DNA of 64,000 bases, taken from VXYL01 sp965243095. GTDB taxonomy: Bacteria > Pseudomonadota > Gammaproteobacteria > Pseudomonadales > Azotimanducaceae. The stretch lies in assembly GCA_965243095.1 (NCBI GenBank), contig OZ251530.1, positions 4,216,001 through 4,280,000 of the forward strand, written 5' to 3'. The position numbers and the translations under genes were made by a program. The notes under the pieces were generated by a model. The model had not been told where the DNA came from and ran no database searches. It was given only the letters and a program-made list of their open reading frames with translations. Shown one piece after another: positions 17,632 through 26,695 of the stretch. How positions within the stretch are numbered: the first letter of the stretch is position 1; each line of letters opens with the position of its first letter.

Positions 17632-19053
17632 GTGAACACCGCCACCCAGGCGCACGGCTTGACCGCCTACCACGACAGCGTGGTGCGCTTCCTCACCGCC
17701 TGCGCGGTGTTGTGGGCGCTTGCGGGCATGGCCGCCGGGGTGTGGGTGGCGGCCGAGTTGGTGTGGCCCGGATTGGATTTCGGCCAGCCGTGGTTGTCCT
17801 ACGGGCGGTTGCGCAACCTGCACACCAACGGCGTGATCTTCGGCTTCGGCGTCTCGGCGTTGATGGGCACGGCCTTCTACAGCGTGCAGCGCACCTGCCA
17901 TGTGCCGCTGTACTTGCCGAAACTGGCGTGGTTCTGCGCCGTGGCTTGGCAGCTCGGCGTGCTGGCCGGCGGCGCGTCGCTGTTGGCCGGTTGGAACGCC
18001 GGCAAGGAGTACGCCGAGCTGGAGTGGCCGTTCGACATCGCCATCGCCATCGTCTGGGTGTGCTTCGGCGTGGTGTTCTTCGGCACCATCGCCGCTCGCC
18101 GCATCCGCCCCATCTACGTGTCGAACTGGTTCTACGGCGGCTTGATCATCGTCATCGCCATGCTGCACATCGTCAACAGCCTGGCCGTGCCGGTGACGCT
18201 CGGCAAATCCTACTCGCTGTTCGCCGGGGCGCAGGACGCCATCGTGCAGTGGTGGTACGGCCACAACGCGGTGGGCTTTCTGCTCACCGGCGGCTTCCTG
18301 GGGATGCTCTACTACTTCCTGCCGAAGCAGGCCGGACGCCCCATCTGGAGCTACCGCCTCTCCATCGTGGCGTTCTGGGCGTTCACCTACAGCTACATCT
18401 GGGCCGGGCCGCACCATCTGCACTACAACGCGATTCCCGCGTGGGTGCAGACGCTCGGCATGGTGATGAGCCTGGTGCTGCTGGCGCCCTCGTGGGCGAC
18501 GATGATCAACGGCGTGATGACGGTGGCGGCCGCGTGGGAGAAGCTGAAGACGGACCCGGCGCTGAAGTTCATCGTGCTGGCGTTGGCGTTCTACGGCCTC
18601 GCCACCTTCGAAGGGCCGATGATGTCCATCAAGAGCGTGAACGTGGTGAGCCACTTCACGGATTGGACGGTGGGGCACGTGCATTCCGGGGCGCTCGGCT
18701 GGAACGCCATGATCACCTTCGGCACGTTCTACTTCCTCGTGCCGCGGCTGGTGGGCGGCAAGTTGCACAGTGTGCGCTTGGCCAACATCCACTTCTGGCT
18801 GGCGCTGGCCGGGACGATGCTCTATGTGCTCGCCATGTGGGGCGCGGGCGTGTCGCAAGGCGTGCTCTGGCTGGCGCTGGACGAGATTGGCGACGTGCGC
18901 TTCGGCTTCCGCGACATCATGGCCAGCATGGTGCCCTACTACGCCCTGCGCTTGGTGGCCGGCGTGGTGTTCCTGCTTGGCGCGGCGCTGATGGCGGTGA
19001 ATCTCTGGCTCACGGTGAAAGGCCGCGCCACGGTGGAGGCGCATCCGCCATGA
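17632..19053 (+). CDS. ccoN: cbb3-type cytochrome c oxidase subunit I
   Basis: 473-aa catalytic subunit of the high-affinity cbb3 terminal oxidase, normal in length. It spans the membrane about 12 times. Haem and copper ligands are recognisable: RLRNLHTNGVIFGFG (low-spin haem His, ~62), WWYGHNAVGFLLTGG (CuB His and cross-linked Tyr region, ~205), WAGPHHLHY (CuB His pair, ~262) and DWTVGHVHSGALGW (haem His pair, ~345). It reduces oxygen at low concentration and pumps protons. The GTG start at 17632 follows the Yip1 stop directly. First of ccoNOQP. Confidence 0.96.
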   Translation: MNTATQAHGLTAYHDSVVRFLTACAVLWALAGMAAGVWVAAELVWPGLDFGQPWLSYGRLRNLHTNGVIFGFGVSALMGTAFYSVQRTCHVPLYLPKLAWFCAVAWQLGVLAGGASLLAGWNAGKEYAELEWPFDIAIAIVWVCFGVVFFGTIAARRIRPIYVSNWFYGGLIIVIAMLHIVNSLAVPVTLGKSYSLFAGAQDAIVQWWYGHNAVGFLLTGGFLGMLYYFLPKQAGRPIWSYRLSIVAFWAFTYSYIWAGPHHLHYNAIPAWVQTLGMVMSLVLLAPSWATMINGVMTVAAAWEKLKTDPALKFIVLALAFYGLATFEGPMMSIKSVNVVSHFTDWTVGHVHSGALGWNAMITFGTFYFLVPRLVGGKLHSVRLANIHFWLALAGTMLYVLAMWGAGVSQGVLWLALDEIGDVRFGFRDIMASMVPYYALRLVAGVVFLLGAALMAVNLWLTVKGRATVEAHPP

Positions 19054-19694
19054 ACGCGGTGGAACTGCACAAGAGGCTGGAGAACAACGCCGGGCTGCTG
19101 CTGTTCGGCATCCTGTTCGTGTCCGCCATCGGCGGCCTGGTGCAGGTGCTGCCGAGCGTCTTCGACGATTCCATTGTGGCGCCGACCGCGGAGACGAAGC
19201 CCTACAGCGCCTTGGAACTGGTGGGACGGGACATCTACATCCGCGAAGGCTGCGGCAACTGCCATTCGCAGCAGGTGCGCCCGCTGCTGGCGGAAGTGAA
19301 GCGCTACGGGCCGTATTCCCGCGCCGGCGAATCCGCCTACGACCGGCCTTTCCTCTGGGGTTCCAAGCGCACCGGGCCGGATTTGCACCGCAGCAGCGGC
19401 AAGTACACGGACGCTTGGCAACGCCTGCACCTGTTGAATCCCCGGGCCGTGGTGCCGAAATCCATCATGCCGGCCTATCCGTGGCTGGGCGAGCGGCCGG
19501 CGGACGCCGGCGACATCCAACGCAAGCTGCGCACCCTACGGCGCCTCGGCCATCCGTACACGGACGCGGACATCGAATCCGCGCCGGAGGCGTTGGCCGG
19601 GAAGCGGGAAGTGGACGCGGTGGTGGCCTATCTGCAAGCGCTGGGGCGGGATGCGCCGGCGGCCGAGCCGGCGAACGCGGAGGGCGGCGCATGA
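19050..19694 (+). CDS. ccoO: cbb3-type cytochrome c oxidase subunit II (mono-haem cytochrome c)
   Basis: 214-aa membrane-anchored cytochrome c. One N-terminal helix (AGLLLFGILFVSAIGGLVQV) is followed by the haem c motif EGCGNCHSQQVRP (CGNCH, ~70) and the conserved KRTGPDLHRSSGKY region. SIMPAYPWL supplies the methionine ligand. It passes electrons from CcoP to CcoN. The ATG overlaps the ccoN stop and the stop overlaps the ccoQ start. Confidence 0.96.
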   Translation: MNAVELHKRLENNAGLLLFGILFVSAIGGLVQVLPSVFDDSIVAPTAETKPYSALELVGRDIYIREGCGNCHSQQVRPLLAEVKRYGPYSRAGESAYDRPFLWGSKRTGPDLHRSSGKYTDAWQRLHLLNPRAVVPKSIMPAYPWLGERPADAGDIQRKLRTLRRLGHPYTDADIESAPEALAGKREVDAVVAYLQALGRDAPAAEPANAEGGA

Positions 19695-19909
19695 CGTGGT
19701 TCCTGTTCGCCGGCGACATGGTGGTGATGCTGTTCATGGCGGCGTTGGCGGTGTGGGTGTTCTGGCGCTCGCCGGACAGCGCCATCGATCGCGCCGGCAG
19801 CATTCCGCTGGCGGACGAAGCCGGGAGCGAAGGCGGCGTTGGCACTGCGGACAATGAAGACGCCGCAAGTGAGGGAAGCACGGCAGCCAGCGCCGAGGAG
19901 CGGGACTGA
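19691..19909 (+). CDS. ccoQ: cbb3-type oxidase small subunit CcoQ
   Basis: 72-aa protein with a single membrane helix (MVVMLFMAALAVWVFWRSP) and an acidic C-terminal tail. Size, topology and position between ccoO and ccoP identify it as the stabilising subunit. The ATG overlaps the ccoO stop. The tail rich in Glu, Ala and Ser is longer than in some CcoQ proteins. Confidence 0.88.
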   Translation: MTWFLFAGDMVVMLFMAALAVWVFWRSPDSAIDRAGSIPLADEAGSEGGVGTADNEDAASEGSTAASAEERD

Positions 19910-19911
19910 CC

Positions 19912-20787
19912 ATGCCGGCGGACTTTTGGGCGGGTTGGGTGCTGGTGCTGACCGTGCTCAGCGTCGCGGGCCTCGCGTGGTTCGTGTTCAGCCTCTACTT
20001 CGGCGGCGACGGCAACCGCGCCGGCCGCGACGAGGACAGCCCGGTGTGGGATGGCGACTTGCGCGAAGGCGCCCATCCCGCGCCGATGTGGTGGTTCTGG
20101 ATGACGCTGGCGGCGCTGGTGTTCTCGGCGGTGTACCTGATGCTGTATCCGGGCCTCGGCAGCTACGCCGGCGCCCTGCAATGGACCGAGGGCGGCCGCC
20201 TTACGCGCAGCGAAACCGCTTGGCAGGAGCGGTTCGGCGACGCCCGCGCCCGCATCGCCGCCACAGCGCCGGAAGCTCTGCAGGCGGACGACGACCTAAT
20301 GGCCGCGGCGGAGCGCATCTTCCTGCGCCACTGCGCCGCTTGCCACGGCGAGGACGCCGCCGGGCAAGCGAACCTGTTTCCCAGCCTCATCGACGCCGAG
20401 TGGCAATGGGGCGGCGACGCCGCCGCGGTGGAGAAGACCATCCGCGACGGCCGCACCGCCACCATGGTGGGTTGGGGCCAAGTGCTCGGCGAAACGGGCG
20501 TGGCCGCCGTGGCGGACTATGTGCGGGAGCTGCCGGCCGGCGTCCCCGAAGAACACCCGGGCAAAACCGCCTACACGCAATTCTGCGTGGCCTGCCACGG
20601 CGCCGACGGCGCCGGCCAACCGCTGCTGGGCTCGCCGAGCTTGGCCGACGACATCTACCTCTACGGCGCCGGCGAAGCCATCGACGTTTCCATCCGCGAC
20701 GGCCGCGGCGGCCAAATGCCGGCCTTCGGCGAGCGGCTGGACGACGCCCAAATCCGCCTGCTGGTGGCTTGGTTGACGAAGGGCTGA
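19912..20787 (+). CDS. ccoP: cbb3-type cytochrome c oxidase subunit III (di-haem cytochrome c)
   Basis: 291-aa di-haem cytochrome. Two N-terminal helices (VLVLTVLSVAGLAWFVFSLY; MWWFWMTLAALVFSAVYLML) flank the conserved loop around the DLREGAHPAP segment. Two c-type motifs follow, HCAACHGEDAAG (~140) and FCVACHGADGAG (~225), with methionine ligands in TMVGWG and GQMPAFGERL. It receives electrons from soluble cytochromes. It starts 2 bp after ccoQ and ends the operon; assembly genes such as ccoGHIS are not next to it. Confidence 0.95.
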   Translation: MPADFWAGWVLVLTVLSVAGLAWFVFSLYFGGDGNRAGRDEDSPVWDGDLREGAHPAPMWWFWMTLAALVFSAVYLMLYPGLGSYAGALQWTEGGRLTRSETAWQERFGDARARIAATAPEALQADDDLMAAAERIFLRHCAACHGEDAAGQANLFPSLIDAEWQWGGDAAAVEKTIRDGRTATMVGWGQVLGETGVAAVADYVRELPAGVPEEHPGKTAYTQFCVACHGADGAGQPLLGSPSLADDIYLYGAGEAIDVSIRDGRGGQMPAFGERLDDAQIRLLVAWLTKG

Positions 20788-21004
20788 CGGACTTTCGAGG
20801 GCAACTTCAAGCGGCCTTCTCGCTATTCGCCGGGTATGTCCCGCAGGGGAAGCGCAAGCGCCCGTGACCGGTGTGCGCCAAGTAGCGGGCCGTTCGGGTA
20901 GCTGAGCCAGAGGAACACCGAAGGGACGCTGGCAGCGTCGCGTTGTGGTTGTCGCGGTGGAAATCCGAGTGGTCGTTGGATTGATCATGCGCTATAGCGG
21001 CGTA

Positions 21005-22455
21005 CTAGGGGTGCGGTTGGAACCGTAGGGATTCCGCTGCCCTTAAATCGGCGTCCCCAAGCTCGGCGTTCCCTTGCGCGTAAATGGCGAGCAGCAGCGT
21101 GTCCAAGGGCAGTGTGCCGGGGGTTTCCGCGTCCGGGTGGGCGACTGGAGCTTGCGGGGACACGAGGTAGCAGCGGCCGCGGAACTCAGTGTGGCTGCGT
21201 GTGAGCGCGGCGAGGCCGGAGCGCGGGTGGTTCAGCGACGAGGCCACCTCGAACGCGAGCGGCGCCCGCGGGTCGCCGTAGAGCAGGTCCACCTCGTGGC
21301 TGTTGGCGCGCCAGTGGTGCAGGCGGACGCCGCAACGGAGCGCGAGCGCGTGCAGCGACGCGGCCACGAGGTTCTCCCGCAACATGCCCAGTTCGTTTCC
21401 GTCGTCCAGCGGCGCGAGACCACGTTGCAAGGCGGCGTTGCGCACCGCGCCATCGACGAAATACAGCTTTCTGCGGCGCCGTTGGATTTTCGTCTCCGCA
21501 CCCGAGTAGTTCGGCAGCGTGAACGTGAGGAACGTGCGCTCCAAGTAGGCGATGTAGCGGTCTATGGTGGGTTGCGAGAGGCCCAGATCGTGCGCGAGGT
21601 GGGCGGGAGCGAGCAGACCGGCGCATTGCCCGGCCAAGGCGTAAAGCAGGCGTTCGAGCGCGGCCGGATTCTCGACGCCGAACGATTGCGGGATGTCTTT
21701 GTAGATGGAGCGCTCCACCGCATCGCTGTGCAGCAACCGTTGGGATCGAATCAGCAGCGCCGGCAAGTCGTCTTGTTGCGCCGCGCGATACTCAACCAGC
21801 AGCTCAGGGAATCCCCCCATGATGAGGAAGGTGTTGCGCAGCCGTTGTAGTTCTTGGTCGGTGTGCGTGCCGGCGACTAGCGACCGCAGGGTGTTGGCCA
21901 GCGTCTCGCCGGTCGTTACACTGGGGACCTGTGGCCGAGCAGGTCGAGGAACTCGCCAAACTGGTACGGCATGAGGTGTTGCTCCGTCCATCTGCCCACG
22001 CCGCTCTCCACCGCCCGGTCGCGTAGCGCCGCCGTCGCGCTGACGGTAGCGGCGACGCGCACCGGCCAGCGCTCGTCGTGAAAGGTCTTCAGCCAGCGGT
22101 CCCAATCTTTGCCGTACACCACCTCGTCCAGCATCAGGAAGACCGGGCGCTCGGCAACGCCAGCGAGCGCCGCCTTCGCCAAATCGCCGAGGCTGGCGCC
22201 GGCCAGCGCCGGATGGTCGAGCCGCCACCACCAGATTTGCCGGGGTGGAACGTCGTGGCGGAGCAAGTGCTGGACGGTTTGGTACAGTACGGTGGTCTTG
22301 CCAACACGCCGCGGGCCTAGGATCACTTGAAATCGGCGCGGCTGGTCGTCCAGCAACTTTCGCCACAACACCTGCGCCAGCGGACGCGACACCGGTGGTG
22401 CCAGCGCCGTCGGCACGGTGCCGTCGCGCCGCCAAGGATTCTGTTCCTCGGCCAG
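21005..22455 (-). pseudogene. AAA_14/DUF4143 ATPase, broken by a frameshift and an early stop
   Basis: The N-terminal half encodes an ATPase core (GPRRVGKTTVLYQ; DEVVYGKDWDRWLK) in one frame. At the LLGHRSP region, around 21925-21945, it hits TAA, and the DUF4143 half continues in another frame (TTGETLANTLRSLV ... NSHEVDLLYGDPRAPLAFEV). At the 5' end the expected start region LAEEQNPWRR is preceded by an in-frame TAG at 22458-22456. Intact relatives are single ~400-470-aa proteins. A deleted sister copy that shares the same TAG lies at 38911-39275, so that stop predates the duplication. Confidence 0.8.
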
Positions 22456-22504
22456 CTAGTGCAAATCGGAAGTGGAGATAGGCAACACCGAACTCCCTCA
22501 ATTC

Positions 22505-22523
22505 TGCTAATCACGCATTAGCA
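22505..22523. promoter_or_regulatory. perfect 7-bp dyad upstream of the osmoprotectant operon
   Basis: TGCTAAT and ATTAGCA are exact inverted repeats separated by CACGC. The dyad lies 22 bp before the GTG of the ABC ATPase gene and between divergent genes, where an operator is plausible. A near copy (TGTTAAT/ATTAGCA) occurs at 39230-39248. Confidence 0.45.
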
Positions 22524-22565
22524 TAACAGGGGAGAAGGTTAATCGTGAGTGTTCGCAACGCTGAT
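22524..22565 (+). repeat. leader repeat, copy 1
   Basis: The sequence AACAGGGGAGAAGGTTAATC, running into the start of the ABC ATPase gene (GTGAGTGTTCGCA), recurs almost unchanged at 24784-24826 before the first DUF1538 gene and in part at 39251-39272 before the sulfatase gene. It may supply a ribosome site (GGGGAGAAGG) or mark duplicated promoter DNA. Confidence 0.6.
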
Positions 22566-23297
22566 GTGGCGGTGCCGCCGGCCGTGGCGTTTCGTGGCGT
22601 CGGCAAGCGTTTCGCCCACTGGGTGCTGCGCGATGTCGATTTGGCGCTGCCGACTGGCCGCACCAGCGCCTTGGTGGGCCCTAGCGGCTGCGGCAAAACC
22701 ACCGCCCTGCAACTCGTCAACGGCGTCTACCGTCCCGACCAAGGCGACATCGCGGTGTTCGGCGAGCCGGTGCCGGAGGCGGACATCCATGCCTTCCGTC
22801 GGCACATCGGCTACGCGGTGCAGGGCGCCGGGCTGTTTCCGCATTTGACGGTGGCGGAGAACGCCGGGCTGCTCGCCCGTCTCGAACGCTGGGAGGCGGA
22901 CGCCATCGCCGAGCGGCAGCGCGAGCTGTTCGAGCTGGTGGGGCTGGAGGAGGCGCTGGACGACCGCTACCCGCACCAGATCTCCGGCGGTCAGCAACAG
23001 CGCGCGAGCCTTTGCCGGGCGCTGATGTTGAAACCGCGGATGTTGCTGCTCGACGAGCCGTTCTCCGCCATCGACCCGATCACCCGCACGGACCTCTACC
23101 GGCAGTTCGAACGCCTGCGCGACCACGAGCGCATCACCACCGTGCTGGTCACCCACGACATGCGCGAAGCCATGCGCCTCGCCGACCACTTGGTGGTGAT
23201 GGGCGACGGCGGCATCGTGCAGGCCGGGCCGCCGGACGAGGTGCGGGCGGCGCCGGCGGACGACTTCGTGCGCGACCTCTTGGCCACCGCGCTGTGA
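22545..23297 (+). CDS. osmoprotectant ABC transporter ATP-binding protein (OpuCA/ProV-like)
   Basis: 250-aa ATPase. Walker A is GPSGCGKT (45-52), the signature ISGGQQQR is near 146-153, and Walker B is MLLLDEPFSAID, then the switch His in VLVTHDMREAMRLA. Relatives energise uptake of glycine betaine, choline or carnitine. It lacks the C-terminal CBS domains of OpuCA. The GTG start at 22545 follows a purine-rich leader, and the stop overlaps the GTG of the fused permease/binding protein (GTGA). Substrate is inferred from the partner only. Confidence 0.88.
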   Translation: MSVRNADVAVPPAVAFRGVGKRFAHWVLRDVDLALPTGRTSALVGPSGCGKTTALQLVNGVYRPDQGDIAVFGEPVPEADIHAFRRHIGYAVQGAGLFPHLTVAENAGLLARLERWEADAIAERQRELFELVGLEEALDDRYPHQISGGQQQRASLCRALMLKPRMLLLDEPFSAIDPITRTDLYRQFERLRDHERITTVLVTHDMREAMRLADHLVVMGDGGIVQAGPPDEVRAAPADDFVRDLLATAL

Positions 23298-24778
23298 CGC
23301 TTGCGCGAGTTCTGGCCGCGGCGCTCGCCAGCGGGATGGCTCTCGGGGCGATGGCCGACCCGATCGTGGTGGGCAGCAAGAGCTTCCGCGAGTCCTACGT
23401 CCTCGGCGAGTCCTTGGCGCTGTTGTTGCAACGCGAAGGGTTCGACGCCCGCCACGAACAAGGGCTGGGCGGCACGAAGATCTGCTACGACGCGTTGGTG
23501 GCCGGCGAGATCGACGTCTACGTGGAGTACACCGGCACCCTCGCCGAAGGCATCTTCGACATCGAAACGCCCACCGCCGACCGGCTGACCGTGGCGCTCG
23601 CCCCGGACGGCGTGGAGATGCTGCCCACCTTCGGCTTCAACAACACCTACGCGCTGGCGGTCTCGAACGCCGCTGCCTCGGCGCGCGGGCTGGCGACGAT
23701 TTCGGATTTGGCGGCGCACCCGGATTTGCGCTTGGCCGTCTCGCACGAGTTCCTAGACCGCCGCGACGGCTGGCCGGGCCTGCAAGCGCTCTACGGCTTG
23801 CCGCAGTCCCCAGACGGCATCGAACACTCCCTCGCCTACCGCGCCATCGCCGACGGCACCATCGACGGCATGGACGCCTACTCCACCGACGGCGAACTCA
23901 CCCGCTATCCGCTCACGGTGCTGGCCGACGACCGCGGCTTCTTCCCCACCTACCTAGCCGTGCCGCTGGCGCGGGCGGACTTGCCCGCAGCAGCTCGGGC
24001 GGTGCTTACCCGCGTCGCCGGCACGTTGGACGAGGCACAAATGCGAGCGATGAACGCCGCCGCGACGGACGACGCCGCCGTGCGGCGGGTGGCGAACGAG
24101 TATGTGGCGCGCATCGCCGGCGCACCGGCCGGCGCCCGCGCTCCGGACGCGACGCCCAATCTCTGGGCCCGATTGGGCGCGAACACCGCCCGCCACTTGA
24201 CTTTGGTGCTCTCCGCGTTGGTGCCGGCCACCTTGGTCGCCGTGCTGCTGGCACTCTTGGTGTTCAAGATCGCCTGGCTTTCCCGCAGCGCCGTCTATCT
24301 CGCCGGCCTCCTGCAGACGGTGCCCTCCATCGCCTTGCTGGCGCTGTTGATTCCGCTGGTCGGCATCGGCGTGACGCCGGCCGTGGTGGCGCTCTTCCTC
24401 TACGCCCTGCTGCCCATCCTGCGCAACGCCGTCACCGCCCTCGGCGGCATCGATCCCACCTTGCGCCGCGTCGCCACCGCGATGGGCCTGAAGCCCGCCG
24501 AAGAGCTGCGCCTGGTGTTCGTGCCCCTGGCCATGCCCGCCATCCTCGCCGGCGTGCGCACCGCGGCCGTGATCACCATCGGCACCGCCACCCTAGCCGC
24601 CTTCATCGGCGCCGGCGGCCTCGGCGACCCCATCGTCACCGGCCTCTCCCTCAACGACACCCGCTTGATTCTGGAAGGCGCAATTCCCGCGGCGCTGCTG
24701 GCGGTGGTTACGGAACTGGTCTTCGAGCAGGTGGAACGAACGCTGGTGCCGGGACACTTGCGTTTGCGGGGGGCGTAG
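23294..24778 (+). CDS. fused osmoprotectant-binding protein and ABC permease (OpuC-type)
   Basis: 494-aa fusion. A signal sequence (~1-22, ending GAMADP) leads into an OpuAC-like binding domain (~23-285) with IVVGSKSFRESYVLGE, GGTKICYDALVAGEIDVYVE and GMDAYSTDGEL. About residue 300 the inner-membrane permease begins, with helices and the EAA-like loop ATAMGLKPAEELRLVFVPLA. Substrate capture and transport are thus in one polypeptide, a known arrangement for glycine betaine/choline/carnitine systems, though the order of the two domains varies. GTG 23294 overlaps the ATPase stop. Confidence 0.9.
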   Translation: MTLARVLAAALASGMALGAMADPIVVGSKSFRESYVLGESLALLLQREGFDARHEQGLGGTKICYDALVAGEIDVYVEYTGTLAEGIFDIETPTADRLTVALAPDGVEMLPTFGFNNTYALAVSNAAASARGLATISDLAAHPDLRLAVSHEFLDRRDGWPGLQALYGLPQSPDGIEHSLAYRAIADGTIDGMDAYSTDGELTRYPLTVLADDRGFFPTYLAVPLARADLPAAARAVLTRVAGTLDEAQMRAMNAAATDDAAVRRVANEYVARIAGAPAGARAPDATPNLWARLGANTARHLTLVLSALVPATLVAVLLALLVFKIAWLSRSAVYLAGLLQTVPSIALLALLIPLVGIGVTPAVVALFLYALLPILRNAVTALGGIDPTLRRVATAMGLKPAEELRLVFVPLAMPAILAGVRTAAVITIGTATLAAFIGAGGLGDPIVTGLSLNDTRLILEGAIPAALLAVVTELVFEQVERTLVPGHLRLRGA

Positions 24779-24783
24779 GGCGG

Positions 24784-24826
24784 AACAGGGGAGAGGGTTA
24801 ATCGCGAGTGTTTGCAGTGCTGATTG
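24784..24826 (+). repeat. leader repeat, copy 2
   Basis: AACAGGGGAGAGGGTTAATC followed by GCGAGTGTTTGCA repeats the leader and start region at 22524-22565. Here GTG 24808 inside the repeat starts the first DUF1538 gene, in a different register from copy 1. Confidence 0.6.
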
Positions 24827-25554
24827 ACGCCGCCGCGGCCCTTGCCCGGCGGATGCGCGACGCCGTGACCGATCTCGCGCCCATCGTGGGCGTCATCGCC
24901 TTCTTCCAACTGGTGGTGCTGCGCGCGCCGTTTCCGAATCTGGCCGAGGTGGCGGTGGGAATGTTGTGCGTGGTGGCCGGGCTCGCGCTGTTCGTGCAAG
25001 GGCTGGAAAGCGGGCTGTTTCCACTCGGCGAGGCCATCGCCCAAGCGTTCGCCAAGAAGGGGAGCGCCACGGCGCTGCTCGGCTTCGCGTTCTGTTTGGG
25101 CTTCGGCACCACCGTGGCGGAACCGGCGTTGACATCGGTAGCGGAAGAAGCGGCGGCGGTGGCGGCGGACGCCGGCTTCATTCAAGCCACGGAAGTCGCG
25201 CAAGGCGCCTACGCCTTCCACCTGCGGATGGTGGTGGCGGCATCGGTGGGCGCGGCCATCGTGCTGGGCGTGTTGCGCATTCTCAAGGGGTGGCCTTTGC
25301 ATCTGCTCATCATCGGCGGCTACGTCGTCGTCACCGGCATGACGCTGTTCGCGCCGGCGGAGATGATCGGCATCGCCTACGACTCCGGCGGCATCACCAC
25401 CAGCACCATCACGGTGCCCTTGGTGACGGCGCTGGGCGTGGGCCTCGCGAGTTCCATCAAGGGCCGCAATCCCATGCTCGATGGCTTCGGCCTCATCGCC
25501 TTCGCAAGCCTCACGCCGATCATCTTCGTGCTCGGCTACGGCATGGTGGTGTGA
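24808..25554 (+). CDS. DUF1538 membrane protein, first of pair
   Basis: 248-aa polytopic membrane protein of the DUF1538 family. Conserved blocks are visible: FCLGFGTTVAEPALTSVAEE (~95-114) and IAYDSGGITTSTITVPLVTA (~190-209), separated by hydrophobic helices. These polar motifs inside helices suggest a transport path. DUF1538 function is not established; pairs of such genes next to P-II and CBS proteins suggest a regulated ion or solute transporter. The GTG at 24808 lies in a leader shared with the preceding osmoprotectant operon, and the stop overlaps the next ATG. Confidence 0.85.
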   Translation: MFAVLIDAAAALARRMRDAVTDLAPIVGVIAFFQLVVLRAPFPNLAEVAVGMLCVVAGLALFVQGLESGLFPLGEAIAQAFAKKGSATALLGFAFCLGFGTTVAEPALTSVAEEAAAVAADAGFIQATEVAQGAYAFHLRMVVAASVGAAIVLGVLRILKGWPLHLLIIGGYVVVTGMTLFAPAEMIGIAYDSGGITTSTITVPLVTALGVGLASSIKGRNPMLDGFGLIAFASLTPIIFVLGYGMVV

Positions 25555-26348
25555 TGCTGGATTTCCTCGTCCAATTCGCGCGCACCGGCTGGGCCACGCT
25601 GTTGGACGTGGCGCCCATCGTCGCCGTGCTGGTGGTGTTCCAAGTGGCGGTGCTGCGCCGGCGCTTGCCGAACGTGCGCCGCATCGCGGCCGGCTTCGTG
25701 TACGTGCTGCTTGGGCTGACGCTGTTTCTCATCGGGCTGAAAGACGCCTTGTTTCCGGTGGGCGAGACCATGGCCCGCCAACTCACCGCGGCCGCCGCCA
25801 ACCTGCCCGCGCCGGTGTGGAGCGACTACCTGACGGTGTACGCCTTCGCCGCCGCCATCGGCTTCTCCACCACCGTGGCGGAACCCTCGCTGATCGCCGT
25901 GGCGTTGAAGGCGGAGGAGGTGTCCGGCGGCACGGTGGGCGCCTGGGGCTTGCGCATCGCGGTGGCCTTGGGCGTCGCCATCGGCGTGGCGCTCGGCTGT
26001 TTTCGCATCGTCACCGGCACGCCGCTGCCGTGGTACATCGTGGCCGCGTACGCGGTGGTGATCGCGCAGACCTTCCGCGCCACGCGCACGATGGTGCCGC
26101 TGGCCTACGACAGCGGCGGCGTGACCACCTCCACCGTCACGGTGCCGGTGGTGGCCGCTCTGGGTTTGGGGCTGGCCGCCAACGTGCCCGGGCGCAGTCC
26201 GCTCATCGACGGCTTCGGCCTCATCGCGTTCGCGAGCGTCTTCCCCATCATGTCCGTGCTCGGCTACGCCAAGGTGGCGTCTTGGCTCGGCCGGCGCGGC
26301 AAACGCGGCAACATTGGCAACACGGGCAACATGAAGGAGCAACCATGA
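25554..26348 (+). CDS. DUF1538 membrane protein, second of pair
   Basis: 264-aa paralogue of the preceding protein with the same blocks: GFSTTVAEPSLIAVALKAEE (~104-123) and LAYDSGGVTTSTVTVPVVAA (~186-205). Helix order and motif spacing match, so the two probably form a heterodimer. The C-terminus ends in a basic tail with a GNIGNTGN repeat. Its ATG overlaps the stop of its partner by one base, and its stop overlaps the ATG of the P-II-like gene. Confidence 0.85.
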   Translation: MLDFLVQFARTGWATLLDVAPIVAVLVVFQVAVLRRRLPNVRRIAAGFVYVLLGLTLFLIGLKDALFPVGETMARQLTAAAANLPAPVWSDYLTVYAFAAAIGFSTTVAEPSLIAVALKAEEVSGGTVGAWGLRIAVALGVAIGVALGCFRIVTGTPLPWYIVAAYAVVIAQTFRATRTMVPLAYDSGGVTTSTVTVPVVAALGLGLAANVPGRSPLIDGFGLIAFASVFPIMSVLGYAKVASWLGRRGKRGNIGNTGNMKEQP

Positions 26349-26695
26349 AACTGAAACTGATCGTCGCCTTGGTGAGCGATGAGAAAACGGCGGTGGTGAT
26401 CGAGGCCGCCCGCAGTGGCGGCGCCACCGGCGCGACGGTGATCACCGGTGTGCGCGGCGAGGGCTTGAAACCCGGCAAGACCTTCCTCGGCCTGGACCTC
26501 GCCGCGGCCACCAACGTGCTGCTGTTCCTGGTGGTGGAGGAGCGGGCGCGGCAGATTCTGGAGGCCATCCGCGACGCCGCCCGCTTGGACGAAGAACGCG
26601 GCGCCGGCGTTGCTTTCCAAGTGGCCATTGAGGACGCGGTGGGGTTGGTGACGCAAATGCCGGTGATTCAAGAGGAAGCGGGAGAAGCGCTATGA
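26345..26695 (+). CDS. P-II-like signalling protein
   Basis: 116-aa GlnB-like protein. MKLKLIVALVSDEKTAVVIE forms the first beta-alpha unit, GATGATVITGVRGEGL the T-loop entry, and ATNVLLFLVVEERARQIL the second unit. The uridylylated Tyr of true GlnB is not apparent, so this is a divergent member that may sense a nucleotide and gate the DUF1538 pair. AAGGAG (26334-26339) precedes ATG 26345, and the stop overlaps the ATG of the CBS gene. Confidence 0.8.
   Translation: MKLKLIVALVSDEKTAVVIEAARSGGATGATVITGVRGEGLKPGKTFLGLDLAAATNVLLFLVVEERARQILEAIRDAARLDEERGAGVAFQVAIEDAVGLVTQMPVIQEEAGEAL

Noticed and set aside
17581..19044. 487-codon minus-strand frame
   Set aside because: Antisense to ccoN; no domain and highly biased His/Arg composition.
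26345..26695. Canonical GlnB/GlnK nitrogen regulator
   Set aside because: The T-loop lacks the usual Tyr and glnA or amtB are not nearby; a DUF1538-associated P-II-like role fits better.
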